From Neonectria sp. B-13 (lineage: Eukaryota; Ascomycota; Sordariomycetes; Hypocreales; Nectriaceae), in NCBI GenBank assembly GCA_002682825.1, contig NOKP01000060.1, positions 34,450-98,449 of the forward strand: a stretch of DNA of 64,000 nt, written 5' to 3'. Positions 44,507 to 56,740 of the stretch are shown here, one piece after another. The position numbers and the translations under genes are program-made. Position 1 is the first letter of the stretch; every line of letters begins with the position of its first letter. Under the pieces are notes generated by a model. The model worked only from the letters and a program-made list of their open reading frames with translations. It made no database searches and was not told the DNA's origin.

Positions 44507-44887
44507 TTAAAATAGGCAAGGTGACAAAATAAACCGATTGAAATTTGCTTTTTTTATTGTGGAGATTTTCTTGACCTACTAGGTGATTTATTTATTTTAT
44601 CACCTAATAGTAAATTAGAAGGGTGACATATAGATACAGAGGCGACGAAGATACAGGCTGTGCAACCCCCTCTCCAGTGGGAGAGGGGGGGGGGCATGCG
44701 AATTCAACCTGCCGAGTACCCGTGGCCCTATTGAGCCCCGTGTAGTAGTTGCCGACGAGGACGCTGTGTATGCTCTCCAACGGACACTGCTGATCTCGCG
44801 ACACCAGCAGCAGCGGCAGCAGTTCTAGGCATTCAAAATCGTGTTATTGCCATTACCATTACTTCTGCGTCGAATTCAAGCTAGCTC

Positions 44888-47608
44888 TCATGACCGTTCG
44901 AGTATCTTGGCGACTCTCTCATGCCCTTTCCATTTTGCCACAGTGACCGCCGTGTCTCCATTCTCGTCCACGAGGTTCGCATCCGCACCAGCCTCCATCA
45001 GAACCACCACAACTCGCTCGTCACCCTGACTAGATGGCCAGAATAGAGGCGATCTCCCGGAGATTGACCTTGAGTTGACGTTCACGTCTGTCCTTTGCGC
45101 CAGAACCTTGACGCCTGCCTCGTGTCCGTTCGCTGCTACGATCCATAAAGGCGTTGCCTTCCAGATATTTTTCGCATCTGGCTTAGTTCCTGCATAAAGG
45201 AGCTGTTCGATACAGGAAACGTCCCCTGATCTTGCTGCGTTGTAAAACTTTGCGATACAACGCCATTCGTCCCGAACGGAGATGAGACCATTGTGAGATA
45301 AGAGGGTCAAAACCCCGTCCTGACCACATGTTGCCGCAGCCTTCACGACCTCCTCCGTGATGGTGATCTGGTCTCCTCCAGCGCAGAATTCAAAGCAACC
45401 CCTAACAACCAAGTCAACCAAACAACCAACCAATTCTTCGCGATCCCTTCTATCAACCAAGCAACTATTAGGCCCAAGTTGGGTTGGTTGATTTGAATGC
45501 TGCGCTGGTCTCCTCGCCGGTCGAGAAGCAGTGCCATCACTTCCTTGCTGTCATATTCGTTTCCTGCTGCAGCTTTTACCACCTCGTCCATGATAGTGAT
45601 CTCGTCTCCTCTCTGATCGAGGAGAAGAGCCATCACCTCGTTGCCTTTACCCAAAGCCCTTGCCCCGGCTAGTACAACTCTTTCAGATACCCTCATTCCA
45701 GGCCTAGCTCGGTCAAGCATGAGCCTAGCAACCGCAATATAGCCTGATGTTGCTGCTTCTTCCAAGGGTATCACTCTATCGTCATTAATGAACACAGTAT
45801 CCACAAACTCACGTGTCTACGCTAATGTATCATAGTATATCTGCGAGAGAAGCGCATAATCCACCATGTAGGCTATTCCCCAACGTGCTACCACATGAAA
45901 ACTGAAAATCGTTCAGGAATGTAGATTTTAGATCTAAGGCGCCCCAGCCAAGCCTCTCAACTCTAAGATTCAATAACAAAGAACTCAGCCTAGGCATCCT
46001 CTATTCAGAACTCTGACTTAGCGATCTATGTATGATCAGGCCAAAACCATATTGCATAGGACAAGAAGTTGCCCAATGTACCTTGCTACTTACTTCTAGG
46101 ATATGAATACCTAATGAGGTAATTGATATAATAGGTCATAAAGCTAGCATAGGCCTTGACTTTATGGATAAAGTGATTACTGCTAGAGCCCATAGGGTTG
46201 AATAGAAAGTCCTTAACGGATTAGTATAGTAAAAGCACCTTCCCATCTTAAACAACAACCATTAAGCGATAGAATGCAATTGTCTCCGTTATGAATTGCT
46301 CCTACTCTTCTCTATCTTCATCTTAATAGAGATTACAAGCTACTACAAGCTCTAATATGCTGAGTAGGCACTAGGCTACTGCAATAAAACTCAAGAGACG
46401 TTTGATCGTGACCCTATCGTCGCCGTCTGACTCAAGTGCTATATCCAGGAGCATCCTATAGAGAGAGTGAAGTCCTTAAAGCATTTCCTGGAGGCATTCG
46501 ATGGCGTTTTTCGAAGTCATTGATGCCAGCTCTTTGCAGGCCAAGCCAACCCATAAAAATATGTTTTCTGATTTTTCCTAGAGAATCTGGACGACTTGAT
46601 TTGCGACTTTGACAGTGTATTTCTTCTTTTTTCTGAGATATACTATCTTCTTATTGATAAACTTATTAATATCTTGCTTTAATCCTTTGAAAGACAATAA
46701 GTCCTTATTTGCGAATTCTCTGAGGGATTCGTGGATCTTAGGATAAGGCTGGCTTGTGATCAATATATAGATATTTAGCTTGTGATTGGAAGATCTACTG
46801 GGGTCTAAACGTCTCCTGAAGTTGGTCTATAATGATTTCCTGTGACTCCTGTTTGTACTTATCTAGGGCGTTGATGATGCAATACTTGTGGCCTGTGGCC
46901 TTGTCTGTGGTAGCATTCATAAACATTGCTCAAAGAGCGTTGAATGAGTTGAAAGCTTTGGCTCTGCGCTTATCGAATTAGGCAGAATATGACTGAGCAG
47001 TGAGGGATGCTGTTGCAGCAGCTGTAAGAGAAGCCCTCTAATGACTGCTGTTGCTGTCTTGTGCATATTGTTGCTGGAATCGCAGAAGAAGTATGTGAGC
47101 GTCTTCTGTGTTGTGGTGGAGTAGATTCGTGATAGTTCCTCGGCTAGGAACATTGATATGATGGATTTTCCTGTTCCTGGATTCCTGTACAACCAAAGAA
47201 TCTCGCTAGGGGTATTAGATGATGTTGCCCTATGTTTATCATTGAGCCAGGCGGTCAGAACCTCAGTTCCAAGTATCCAGTTACAGGTGCCTGTGGCGCG
47301 ACTGCCTATTTTGCGTTTCGTTACCTTCATATCCTCGAATGGATCGCTGAGAAAGAGCGCCCGAAGGCAGTCCCTACACAGTGATAAGCCATCTGTTGTA
47401 ACGGACTAAACGCTGCCAAGGCAAACGTAGACAGGCGGAATAAAACGCGGAAACTTACATGCTGAATCACGTTTCCACCCAAGCTATGCCCGACGAAGAC
47501 AATGGGTCGGCCAGCGGTTTCCCGGCGAAAAGCGTGGGTACTGCGGACGAGATCCTCTCCGCACAGCTGACGGCGCGTCTTCGGCGCGCCTTCAGCTTCT
47601 TCAAGCAA
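44888..47608 (-). pseudogene. Decayed NLR: lipase-like, NACHT, ankyrin
   Basis: On the minus strand from about 47608: an alpha/beta-hydrolase piece (RPIVFVGHSLGGNVIQH), a good 5' splice GTAAGT at 47458, then a NACHT start with P-loop RNPGTGKS (47181 region) and YFFCDSSNN. The frame breaks after STLFEQC at about 46920. The continuing text (YCIINALDKYKQESQEIIID; IHESLREFANKDLLSFKGLK; VTIKRLLSFIAVA) holds several stop codons, and at 45380-45804 and 44888-45460 ankyrin-type repeats follow, interrupted by a MITE. No ATG is seen upstream of the hydrolase part, so the 5' end is lost too. This architecture is a known fungal NLR type. Stop codons are mostly TAG or TAA, consistent with mild RIP. Confidence 0.75.
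45379..45507. mobile_element. hAT-type MITE, 129 bp, with 8-bp target duplication
   Basis: The element is flanked by identical GTCTCCTC at 45371-45378 and 45508-45515. Its ends are 22-bp inverted repeats with two mismatches: CAGCGCAGAATTCAAAGCAA at the left and, reverse complemented, CAGCGCAGCATTCAAATCAA at the right. An 8-bp duplication with CAG-type termini is the hAT hallmark. Its insertion (129 + 8 nt) shifts the frame of the ankyrin region of the NLR pseudogene; on either side the protein text RRGD / QITITEEVVKAAA lines up with the neighbouring repeat. Confidence 0.9.
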
Positions 47609-48289
47609 TCAGTCCCTATTCCGGAGCCGACTGTCAGATTGAAGCCCCCGCTGACTCTTGGGGAAGGAGAAAAGCAGGGCTCGAAACACGTTCGTACTTT
47701 CAGAATACACATCACTTGTGATTGACTATTTCCCTCGTCTGCTAAGTTAAAGACCCTACTTTTCGCGGCACCCACTTTTCGCGGGTCCTTCCCTACTAAA
47801 ATGCTATAATTTAAAACGCTTATAGTTAATTAAGTAGAATAGCTAGAAAGCTAGGACCTTATTTTAAAAGTGCTATAAAAGCTAATTAAGCTTAGTTTAA
47901 AACTATTTAGTATTTTCAATATCTTATTATTTTACAATAAAAAATAAAGCTTAAGAGAGTAAAATTGTTAAGGTTTACTAATAGTTTATATATAAAGTCT
48001 TAACATTTAAGACTTTCTATTTAAGTATAATATAATAGTATTTAAATTCTAATGGAATTATATAACTAGTTACTATATAGTATAATTTAGTAAACTTAGA
48101 ATATAATTTAAAATTAATACTTTTTTAATCTTATAACATACATAATAAGCATATGAGCTAGACAAGCATATAAGCCACTTTTCTCAACCCTTTAGATAAG
48201 ATTCAAGATAAAAACACAATAAAGCATCTGATCAATTAAAACTAAGTGCTATACTTTTCCCCAGACGTCTCAATAACAACCTGACAGGT

Positions 48290-50789
48290 TCTTGCATTAT
48301 GACCGGTCTTTCCGCAAGTTCCATAGTGCCTTTCCTTCGGTCGCGCCAACCCTCCTCGACCACCACTTCGCGATGATTCAGCCTCTACCTATGCATCAAT
48401 ATCCATCTGATCAATTGCTTCCCCTCCCTCATCTAAAGTCATCTTACCTGCAATTTAAAGATGACTTTACCGACTGAGTGATTGATCTTAATCTTACCTT
48501 TCATCAAGCAACCTATCAACGTACTCATGAGATGTTTACCAACTATCTGGAAGACAGTGATAAGATTCTGCTTAAGAGCCTATTAGCTCTTAGTAGCTGG
48601 GTTAAAGAGAAATGGTTTGGTAATGCTGGGAGATGTGTTTGGCTGAGGAAAAGCTCTGTCTTATGATAAGTAAGATTTATGTCTTAATGGATGTATAGAC
48701 ATCTGAAGAAGGGACTAACTATCTAGCTATTATTGCTTACTTCTTGGATAAAGGATATAAATTATAAATAGCTCTCTTAGACCTTCTACCTTTAAAAGGC
48801 TCTTACTTTAGTGAGAATATTGCTAAAGTACTATTAATAGTTATTAATTTCTATGATATTTTCTCTATTATTAGCTTCTTTATAATGGATAATACTAGCA
48901 ATAATAATATATACATTTAGGAGCTAGTAAAGTAATACCCTATAATTAACCATTAGAGTTACCTTTAGTATATTAACTATATATTAAACCTTATTATTAA
49001 AGCTTTCCTCTTTAGATAGAGTATTAGTAAGCTAGAGTAATAGCTTTATAGTATATTAGATAATAAGTAATTTGAAATATAAAGGAAGTAAAGCTTTATT
49101 AATAAGCTTTATAACTTCTATATATAGATTAATAGAAGTAATTAGTAATAAGAATAACTAAAGTAATATATTCTATAGGTATATAATAAAGGTAGTATTA
49201 AGTATCTCTATACTAAAGTCCTAGTTAATAGTAGTATTCACTAGAACTCTATATATTCTATGATTAAGAGAGCTCTAAAACTCTATTATACTATTAATCT
49301 ATTCTTCCTTAATTATAACTATATTAATAGGGAATATAATATCTTATAGGATATTCTTACTCTATAAGATTAAACTAATCTAGACTACTTTCTTAATATC
49401 TTAAAGCCTTTTAAAGATCTATTAAAGTGTATAGAAGGCTAGGTAAATAAAGCTGGTTTAGAAGGATTATATAGCTCCTTCTATAAGATGATTAAGTTGC
49501 TTAATATCCTTTTTAAGAAGCTCTAGAAGGCTAGAAGTATCACAGCCCAGGTTGGGACCAGGCGGTTACAATCAGCAGAACCATAACATACCCACTTTTT
49601 TATAATATTCATATTCCCAAACTCACCCTGACTACATAAGCTAGACTATCTAGCTCACTCTATTATAATAAGCTATAACAATAGACTTACTGCCCTTCAG
49701 TGAGCCTACGCAATTACTATAATATATAACTACATTCACTTAGCATATTAGACTAGAGCCTTAAGCTCCTTAGCTATCAATATTATAACTTGATTATACA
49801 ATAACTTACCTTTACATATTATTATTATGATCTATATTGCTTACTATAATGTTCTAATCTACTTAATCATTAAACTATATGCTTTAGACCTACCTTAGAC
49901 CTTTAGATTAAGCCTAACTATTATAAGAAGGTAAATAGATAATTACTCTAATATAGTATTAATATACTATTCCTATGCTATTAATACTGCTTATATTAAG
50001 CTTAAAGAATATTTTAGTCTTATAAATACTATGCCTATATACTAATGTATAATTACTCTATATCTAGTAAACAAATTTACCTACTTTAAGCTTGAATAGA
50101 GATATAATAAGCAATAGATTAGTAGGGTAAAGAGAGTAGTATAGAAGGCTTATGTATAATATAAGGAAGTAGCTATAGAAGTAGACCTAGTAGAAGGAGT
50201 ATAATAGTAGGAGGAAGAGGAGGAGGAGGAGGAGGCTGTTGCTGATAATAGGGTAAGGCTTGATCTACTCTAGTAAGCTTGTAAGTGTTATTAGAGGCTT
50301 GTTGCTATAGTAGCGTTAGTTATATAAGGGAAGTGGAGAAAATTGATATTTGAGCTAAATGAGTTTATAGCTAGGACTAATAAGGCTGATCTAGATGTTA
50401 AGGATCCTCTGGAGTAGTAGGTTTACTATACATCTAACTATCCTATTCTATCTAAGATGGCTTTTGACTTGTTTAGTTATCTAGTAATAAGTACTAAGTA
50501 TGAATGTATTTTCTTATAGATAAAGAAGGTTATTATAGATAAATAGAATTAGCTTAATTTGAATACTATAGTAGTGATTGAATGCTAAAAGTACCTACTT
50601 TAAAGCAGTATGTTAGTATAGATCTACTACTAGAGCTACATAAGGAATAGAAAATAGTCAAGTAATCTTAACCAATCAAGTAAAGCAAGCCTCTCTTACC
50701 GAGTAAACCAAGTCAAGCAAGGGGGTCCTATCAACTAAGTCAAGTAGAGGGTCTAAATTTTGCTTTACTTGGTTGATGGACACACTGTG
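48290..50789 (+). mobile_element. Decayed hAT transposon
   Basis: On the plus strand a mutated hAT transposase is legible in spite of many stops: YLQFKDDFTD and SWVKEKWFGNAG near 48450-48640, MDNTSNNN near 48895 (catalytic-region motif), INYILNLIIKAFLF near 48970 and, after the inserted LTR, the dimerisation region (DPLE, YTSNYPILSKMAFDLFSYL) near 50410-50490. Acidic GAG/GAA repeats occur at 50210-50235. A possible right end is TTGGTTGATGGACACACTG at 50771-50789, a CAGTGTGTCC-type hAT terminus in reverse. The left end was not located; 47780-48290 is AT-rich and featureless. Confidence 0.75.
49538..49925. mobile_element. Solo LTR, 388 bp, in the hAT transposase
   Basis: Bounded by TATCACAGCCCAGG and CTAACTATTATA (mutated TG...CA ends), with 5-bp duplications AGAAG at 49533-49537 and 49926-49930. 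Taking away the LTR and one AGAAG rejoins the hAT reading frame across the insertion (KARR before, INTAYIKLKEYFSLIN after). Its terminus matches the element at 20019-20196. The LTR is mutated (transitions), so RIP acted after insertion. Confidence 0.85.
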
Positions 50790-50887
50790 ATGCATATAAG
50801 CGGATAGATCGGAGAGACTCAAAGAGTGAGCGGTGGCTAAAACTTAAAAGGCTATCAATGAATTTACAATCACTAGGTAAATCGAAA

Positions 50888-53800
50888 CTACTCTCGCTTG
50901 ATATACTCAGAACTAGGCACCGTGTCGCCATCGTCGGAAATCTCGTCCACCTCAAGGTAGAAGGGATTCGGGTGATTCTTCCCCGTTCTGCCTTGAATCA
51001 CAATGCGAATCCACTCCCCATACTTGAGCGTGATGGTCCCCGCCTTTACATTGCCTTGCGCATCCATGGTCTGAATCGCGGTGATGGACAAGCTCCACGG
51101 CGTCTGCTTGTCGGGCACGCTGCCGTCGTCATTCTTCTCGCCGTAGCTCGGGGTGCCGGCCACGTAGCCCAACTTGACCGACTTCAGGAGCTCACCCGAG
51201 GACGCCTCAATCCAGAAGCGACCCGTGGCATCCCCCTTGTCGGACGGCTGCTGGAAGCTGTCGTCGGCGAAGAGACTAGACTGTGAAGTACCCGTGGTGA
51301 AGCTCGTCTGGATCGTGTCGATCTTGGCGTCTGCCTTGATCTTGGACTGGTTGGTGCCCGTTATCTTGACCATCTGCGAGCCGTTCTCAGGAGACAGGGA
51401 CGTAGGCGATATGTCCCATTTGAGCGCTGGATCAGGTACATTCGGGATCTTGTCGCTGTCGACGAACTTGAGGCCATTGTCCTGCATCCACTGCTCAGAT
51501 GGCTCCAATGGCCGAGGCTTGCATGCCTGGATGATCATCAAAACGAACATCAGGACGACCCCGACAATGGCTAGAATGGGCCCAGCCCACGCGCACACAG
51601 TCATGAGGAAGGGCGCAACGGTGAAATTAATGTCAGCGGCCAGGACAATGCCCTCGACAACCAGACTAATCGCCTGCACGGCAGTGTTGGCAATGGCCAT
51701 GGCGCGGTCAGTCCAGTCCGTCTTGCCCCAGTTCTGATAGATCGCAAAGCACATGGCCACGACAATGGCCACGCCGACAACCACCATGGCTATGCGGAAC
51801 AAATTGGCTTTCCAGTTGTACACCTTGCCGCCACCCTTTTTGGCATTCGAAAGCGGTTCCTCTGCGGTTTCGATGTTCTGCACCTCGGCCTGTTCGTTGC
51901 AGCGCTCAATCTCGATTTTAGACTCGCGCGCTTCGAATTCAAGGAACTCGTTCTTGTCCATACCGGCCACCTGCTCGTTAATGCGCATCTCGGGGTCAAT
52001 CATGTGCTCCTTGCCGAACAGATCCTCAACCTGCATCTCGGCGTTTCGGAGATCGATCGTCACGGCCTGCATACGTTAGTCAGGAGAGCCGAACTATGGT
52101 ATCAAGGTTGCCTACCTCTTCGGAGGCTGCCGCCGCCAGGAAGCGCTCCCCTCCTGCCTTGTGGTCGAGGATCAGCTTCCACGCCTCGCCGCCTGATTTC
52201 AAGGTCCAAATGCCCTGCTGCACAGCCCCAAGGACAAGCTTAGCCCTGTCGGCGGGCGCCAGACTGGGCCATCCCTTAAAGGCCGTGATAGCTTGAACAA
52301 TGTACATGCCGGTCTATTCCAAGTCAGTCTCAGTAGTAATATATGAGTGGCATAGACCTCACCGAAGCGACCACCATGGAGGAGTAGGCAAAGGCCTTTA
52401 GACGGGCAGCCTTGGCTTCATCGCTCATCTTATCAAGGACAGCCTGCTTCGAGTACTCAGCTACTGCCACACTACTAACAGCGCCTTTGCCTCGGAAGCC
52501 TTCCCACGTCTTCTTTATTTTTCCTTTAACGTCGACGCCATTGGTGGCTCTGGAAATCACAGCGCCAGATTTCAGCATGCCCTGGAGCACATCCAAGGCC
52601 GCCTCTCTGTGATCGAGTCAACACATAATATGGGGCAGAACAAGGGGGTTACTCACGCTTTCTTGGCGGCCACCCACGTCTCGTCCAGGCCAATCTCCTT
52701 CATCAGATTATTCATGTCTTCTCTGATCTTGTTCGCAATTTCGTCGCCGAAGCCTTGAGCACCCTCCAACAGCTTGGTCCAGAGCTCCTTCATTGCATCG
52801 TAGAGGAACTGATACTCGTTTTGGATGAAAGAGTCCTTGGACAGGCCGACATACGCCATGCTCAAGCTCTGTCTCTCCCTCCATCTTCTTACGTTCTCCG
52901 TCAACCTGATGCAGAGGGGCTTGTTGGCGTCCGTCCAACCGACGCCTTTCACGGCTACGGCTATGGGGTCGAGAGCTTGCATGACTACAGCACGGATTAG
53001 TACTTCTGGAGGCAAAGAGTCGAAGAGATAAGGAACTCACTGTTACCAAGTGCCTGCAACGGATTATAACCCTGTCATTCGTTAATCGGCCTGCAACTAC
53101 ATTGGGCTGCACACGACACATACCTGGTTAGAGAAGGTTCCGGCATCCATGGCGATTTGGTGCATCGCCGGCGGCAGCATAGACCTATTGTACAGAGCCG
53201 CGGCCCAGCGTTTACCACCTTTGAGGTCCGTAGTCGCGACCTTGGTCGACCCTGCCACCGCCGGGGTATTCCCCGAGTTGGGATCCGCAGCGTACTGCGC
53301 CAGTCGCGGGACCAGCCTCTGGAGTGTGAACTCGGCGGCCATGGCGTTCAGTCGGTTGTAGTAATCGTCCTTGCACATGCAGCCGGAACCTTTACCCTCC
53401 CACCAGTATCGCAGCTTCTTGCGCTGTTGGTTGTTCAGCTGCTTGCGGAAAGCATTCTTGTCCATGTCGCTAATATTGGCTATGCGCTGCGTGAGCCACG
53501 CGGGAATGTACGTTTCCTTGACCCATTTCTTCGTGCCTGCTTCCAAATTCTCGGCCATGTCCAGGGGAACCTGGTCCGCGGATGTATTACCCATGGGGGG
53601 CCTCAGAACGCCAACGAACATGTTGCGATCTTTCTCTTCCATGTGATACAGCATGGTGCGATACAGGAGCTTCTGGGTCTCTTCGTGCAGGTTACTCGGT
53701 AGCTGTATGCTGTTGAGCTCCGTAGCACCAACCTTGTCGTCCGTGGGGAGTGGGGGGAGGCCATTCGTCGAACTCACAGTCTGGGTCGCCTGGAGGAAGA

Positions 53801-56740
53801 TCATGGGCGACGCAGCAAGGTGCGCGGTGTGCATCTGGTCCAAAGACGCGCCATCGAAGCTCCCGACGGTGCTGCTGGCCAGCTTGTATCGCACAATGGC
53901 GTCAGGCGTGTCAGTATACTCGCCTGCCAGTCGATGTCGCTTGCCATCCTCACCAAGCATCTGCACTCTTGATTAGCTCTTCATCTTCGACAAGAATACT
54001 AGGGGAGGTATATCACCGAGGCATCAAATTCTCTGACGACACCGGATGTATCCAAGGCATCCGAGCTGATCTCTACTTTCATGACGGAGAAGACAAACGG
54101 CAGATGCAGGTCTGGAAGGCCAATGTTCGCAAATGTCAGGTCTGTGTACTTAGGCGCCTCTGCTGTCCATCCGTCGGCCTGCTGGGCAATGAGCTCGGGT
54201 CGTTTACACCGAAACTCGTACACGGTGTTGTGAGTCTTCCGGCTCTTATAACGGAAACAATTGTAGAATTCGTCGACGGTGGTAAACGTAACCTTGTCCT
54301 GGGCCAGATCATATGCCGCGTTTCGAATGGCATCGAAAGCCGGGATGCGAGCTGAATTGGTCTTGCTTTCCGTGTGCAAAGCCGTGGCGATGTCCAGGTA
54401 CTTTGCCGGATTCTTGACCGATGGATCTGTGTCGGACCAGTCGCCCGTCTCGTAAGAAATGGCATAGGTGTCCACGTTTTCCCACTGTTCACCCTGGGCC
54501 TCAGATGGTGAGGATGTAACGGGCGCGGCGGCCATCATGAAACTCGTGTGAGTGATGAGATCAGTCTCAACGCCGTTGACTTGAGCTAGAAGATCCTGGG
54601 CTCTCGGATCCTCAATCGCATGCTCCTCCACGACAGCCTTCGGCAACCTCTGTTTGGTTGGGTATGCCACGATCTGCTGGCCGCTCTTCTCATCAAAGGT
54701 ATCAAACTCCTCGCTGTGGAAGATGGATCCTTGGCCCATCATGTAGGCTGAGTCCAGGGAGAAGTAGCCGTGCTCCCAGCCAACTTCAGGGATCTGCCGG
54801 CTCCAGGCAACCATGTTGCCCTTGACCCTTGCCCTCTTGCAATACTTGCCGTTGATGGTGACGACGCCCTCAAAGACTGCCACAGACGGCAGCTTGGCAC
54901 GACCACGATCGTCAGACTCGTCATGGTCATCGTATTCCAGTCTCCATCTGCGCTGCAAATGTTCTATGCCGTCCTGGGGCTTGACATCTGGGTCGACAAT
55001 TGTGGGTGTAAGCAGGTTCTTGCTAGTGTACGAGTCCTTTATTTGCCCGCTGAGGGCTTCCACAAGCGTGGTAGCGCCAAACCTCTCGAACAATGGCTGG
55101 AGCTCCTTGAGACTTCCCAGCATGGACGCCTGTACCTCTGGAGGGATGGTCCTCAGCGCGTCCGATATGGTCTTGGCAGTGATCTCGGGATAGTTGAGGT
55201 GGACAAGATATCCATTGGCGTGGTAACTGCGCAGACCTTCCCGGAGGTGCACGCCGTAAATGTACGGGCAGTCAGCCTCCTCGGACGTGATGGCCTCAAT
55301 CTGGATTGGTTCATATTTGGTACCATCCTCGGTCCTGATCAGCTGGTGACCAATTTTGAGTTGGCCTACTTCTAGCCAGGGGTTCTCCATCTTGGCCCCG
55401 TATGGATCAATGGCTCGAGGTCCAGTGGTAGTGTAGAAGACGTGGCTGGCCGACGTAAAGGGTCGCTCGCCATTGAAGCCGTACAGGGTACGACGCTCCT
55501 CGCCCACGATTGCCGGCTGCGCGACGATCTCATCCGAGCACCGTCCCCATTGCTTGGATTCGCCGCCTCTTGTGAGGACCCAGTCATTCTCGCAGAGATC
55601 CTCAATATTCTTGCTTGCCCTCTCGGTCGAACCAACGAGGATCTGAGTTCCCGGCCTGAAACATCCAAAGATGTTGCCCGGAGTTATACACTCGGTGCGG
55701 ACCCTGTTCCCCGCGCGACTCTTGAAGAGCGATGTGGCCGAAAACGCCATCATGAACTGATCGACGGTTTCTCCATAGTAGCGGATGATACGGGTTCCAC
55801 CTCCGAAGTCGCCTTTGTGGTTAGAATAGTTGGAAAAATTTGTGGTATCTTCCCTCACGGTATTCACCGCCGCGACAACAACGTTTTGGTAATCAAACGT
55901 GGCGGAATCCCACGCGGCCCACACATTCTGACCCAAAATCTCAAACTGGTTGATGTCTCCGGTGATCTCCCATCGGAGCACATCCCCAATGGCCCTCTCC
56001 TTCAGATGTTGAGCCACCTCATGACTCGTTGCATTAGGATAGCCTTCTAGGGCCAGGACGCCTCCCACCGAAGTGAGCAGCTTCTCGATCTTGAAGCCGG
56101 GGTTGGCCTTTTTGAAGTCGTCACTCTGGGACTGAGTCACCCAGGTACGGAGAATCTCAACCCAGTGCTTCATGTCTTCGCTCTCAGCCTGGAGCTGCTC
56201 TGTGAGATTGAAGCCGGGGCCATGCTTGAGGTACTCGTAGCAGTAGAGCAGGGCAGTAGTGTAGTCGCGACCAACATTTTGACTCAGGGCATTGTGGTCA
56301 AAGGGAGGCGAGAGGAGCAAGGAGTGATAGCTTTCAAGGAATCCCGGCTCCTCTCTGAGCTGCTGAAGACTCTGTATACCGTGATCGCTGAGATGGGCAT
56401 TTACGTGGTCTCCATACATGGAGGCGATGAGCTTGGCAATCGTCTTCTTGGACAATTCCATCGCCTTGTCCGTGTCCACGGCGTCGTGGAAGCCATAGTC
56501 GTCCGACGAGTTGGCTAGGCACCTTGCGATGCTAGCTGCGGCCAGAAGGTTAACAAGGTCTTGGCAGCCGTGACTATCAAAGTCGGTGCTATTTTGCTTG
56601 ACATCGGGAGCTTGGTAGCTGCTGAAGTAGTTGAGGCATTGCGTGGATTTGGAAGCCTTTTGCAGTTTCTTGGAGTAGAGTGCAGAGTCGAATTTTCCAA
56701 GGCCTTGTAAGACTTCGACGAACTTCTTGGCTTTGTCCAT
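50888..56740 (-). CDS. Giant Hint-domain protein with C-terminal membrane region
   Basis: Seven exons (56740-54017, 53960-53124, 53053-53041, 52984-52657, 52606-52363, 52313-52116, 52066-50888), all with short GT-AG introns, total 5523 nt in one frame: 1840 residues. Residues 1-355 are helical and of unknown family. Residues 358-517 form a Hint (hedgehog/intein) domain: NIFGCFRPGTQILV with Cys360, the block with His433 (FTSASHVFY) and the end motif SYHANGYLVHLNYPE (His514, Asn516). Then come a region of mixed strand and helix, two helical segments, and about three hydrophobic segments (FRIAMVVVGVAIVVAMCFAI; APFLMTVCAWAGPILAIVGV) before a soluble C-terminus. Hint domains self-cleave or splice at the initial Cys. 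The 13-nt third exon is short but phase-consistent. No signal peptide is seen. Role unknown. Confidence 0.82.

Noticed and set aside
53157..56518. Plus-strand frames up to 202 codons over the Hint gene
   Set aside because: They are antisense shadows of a high-GC coding exon.
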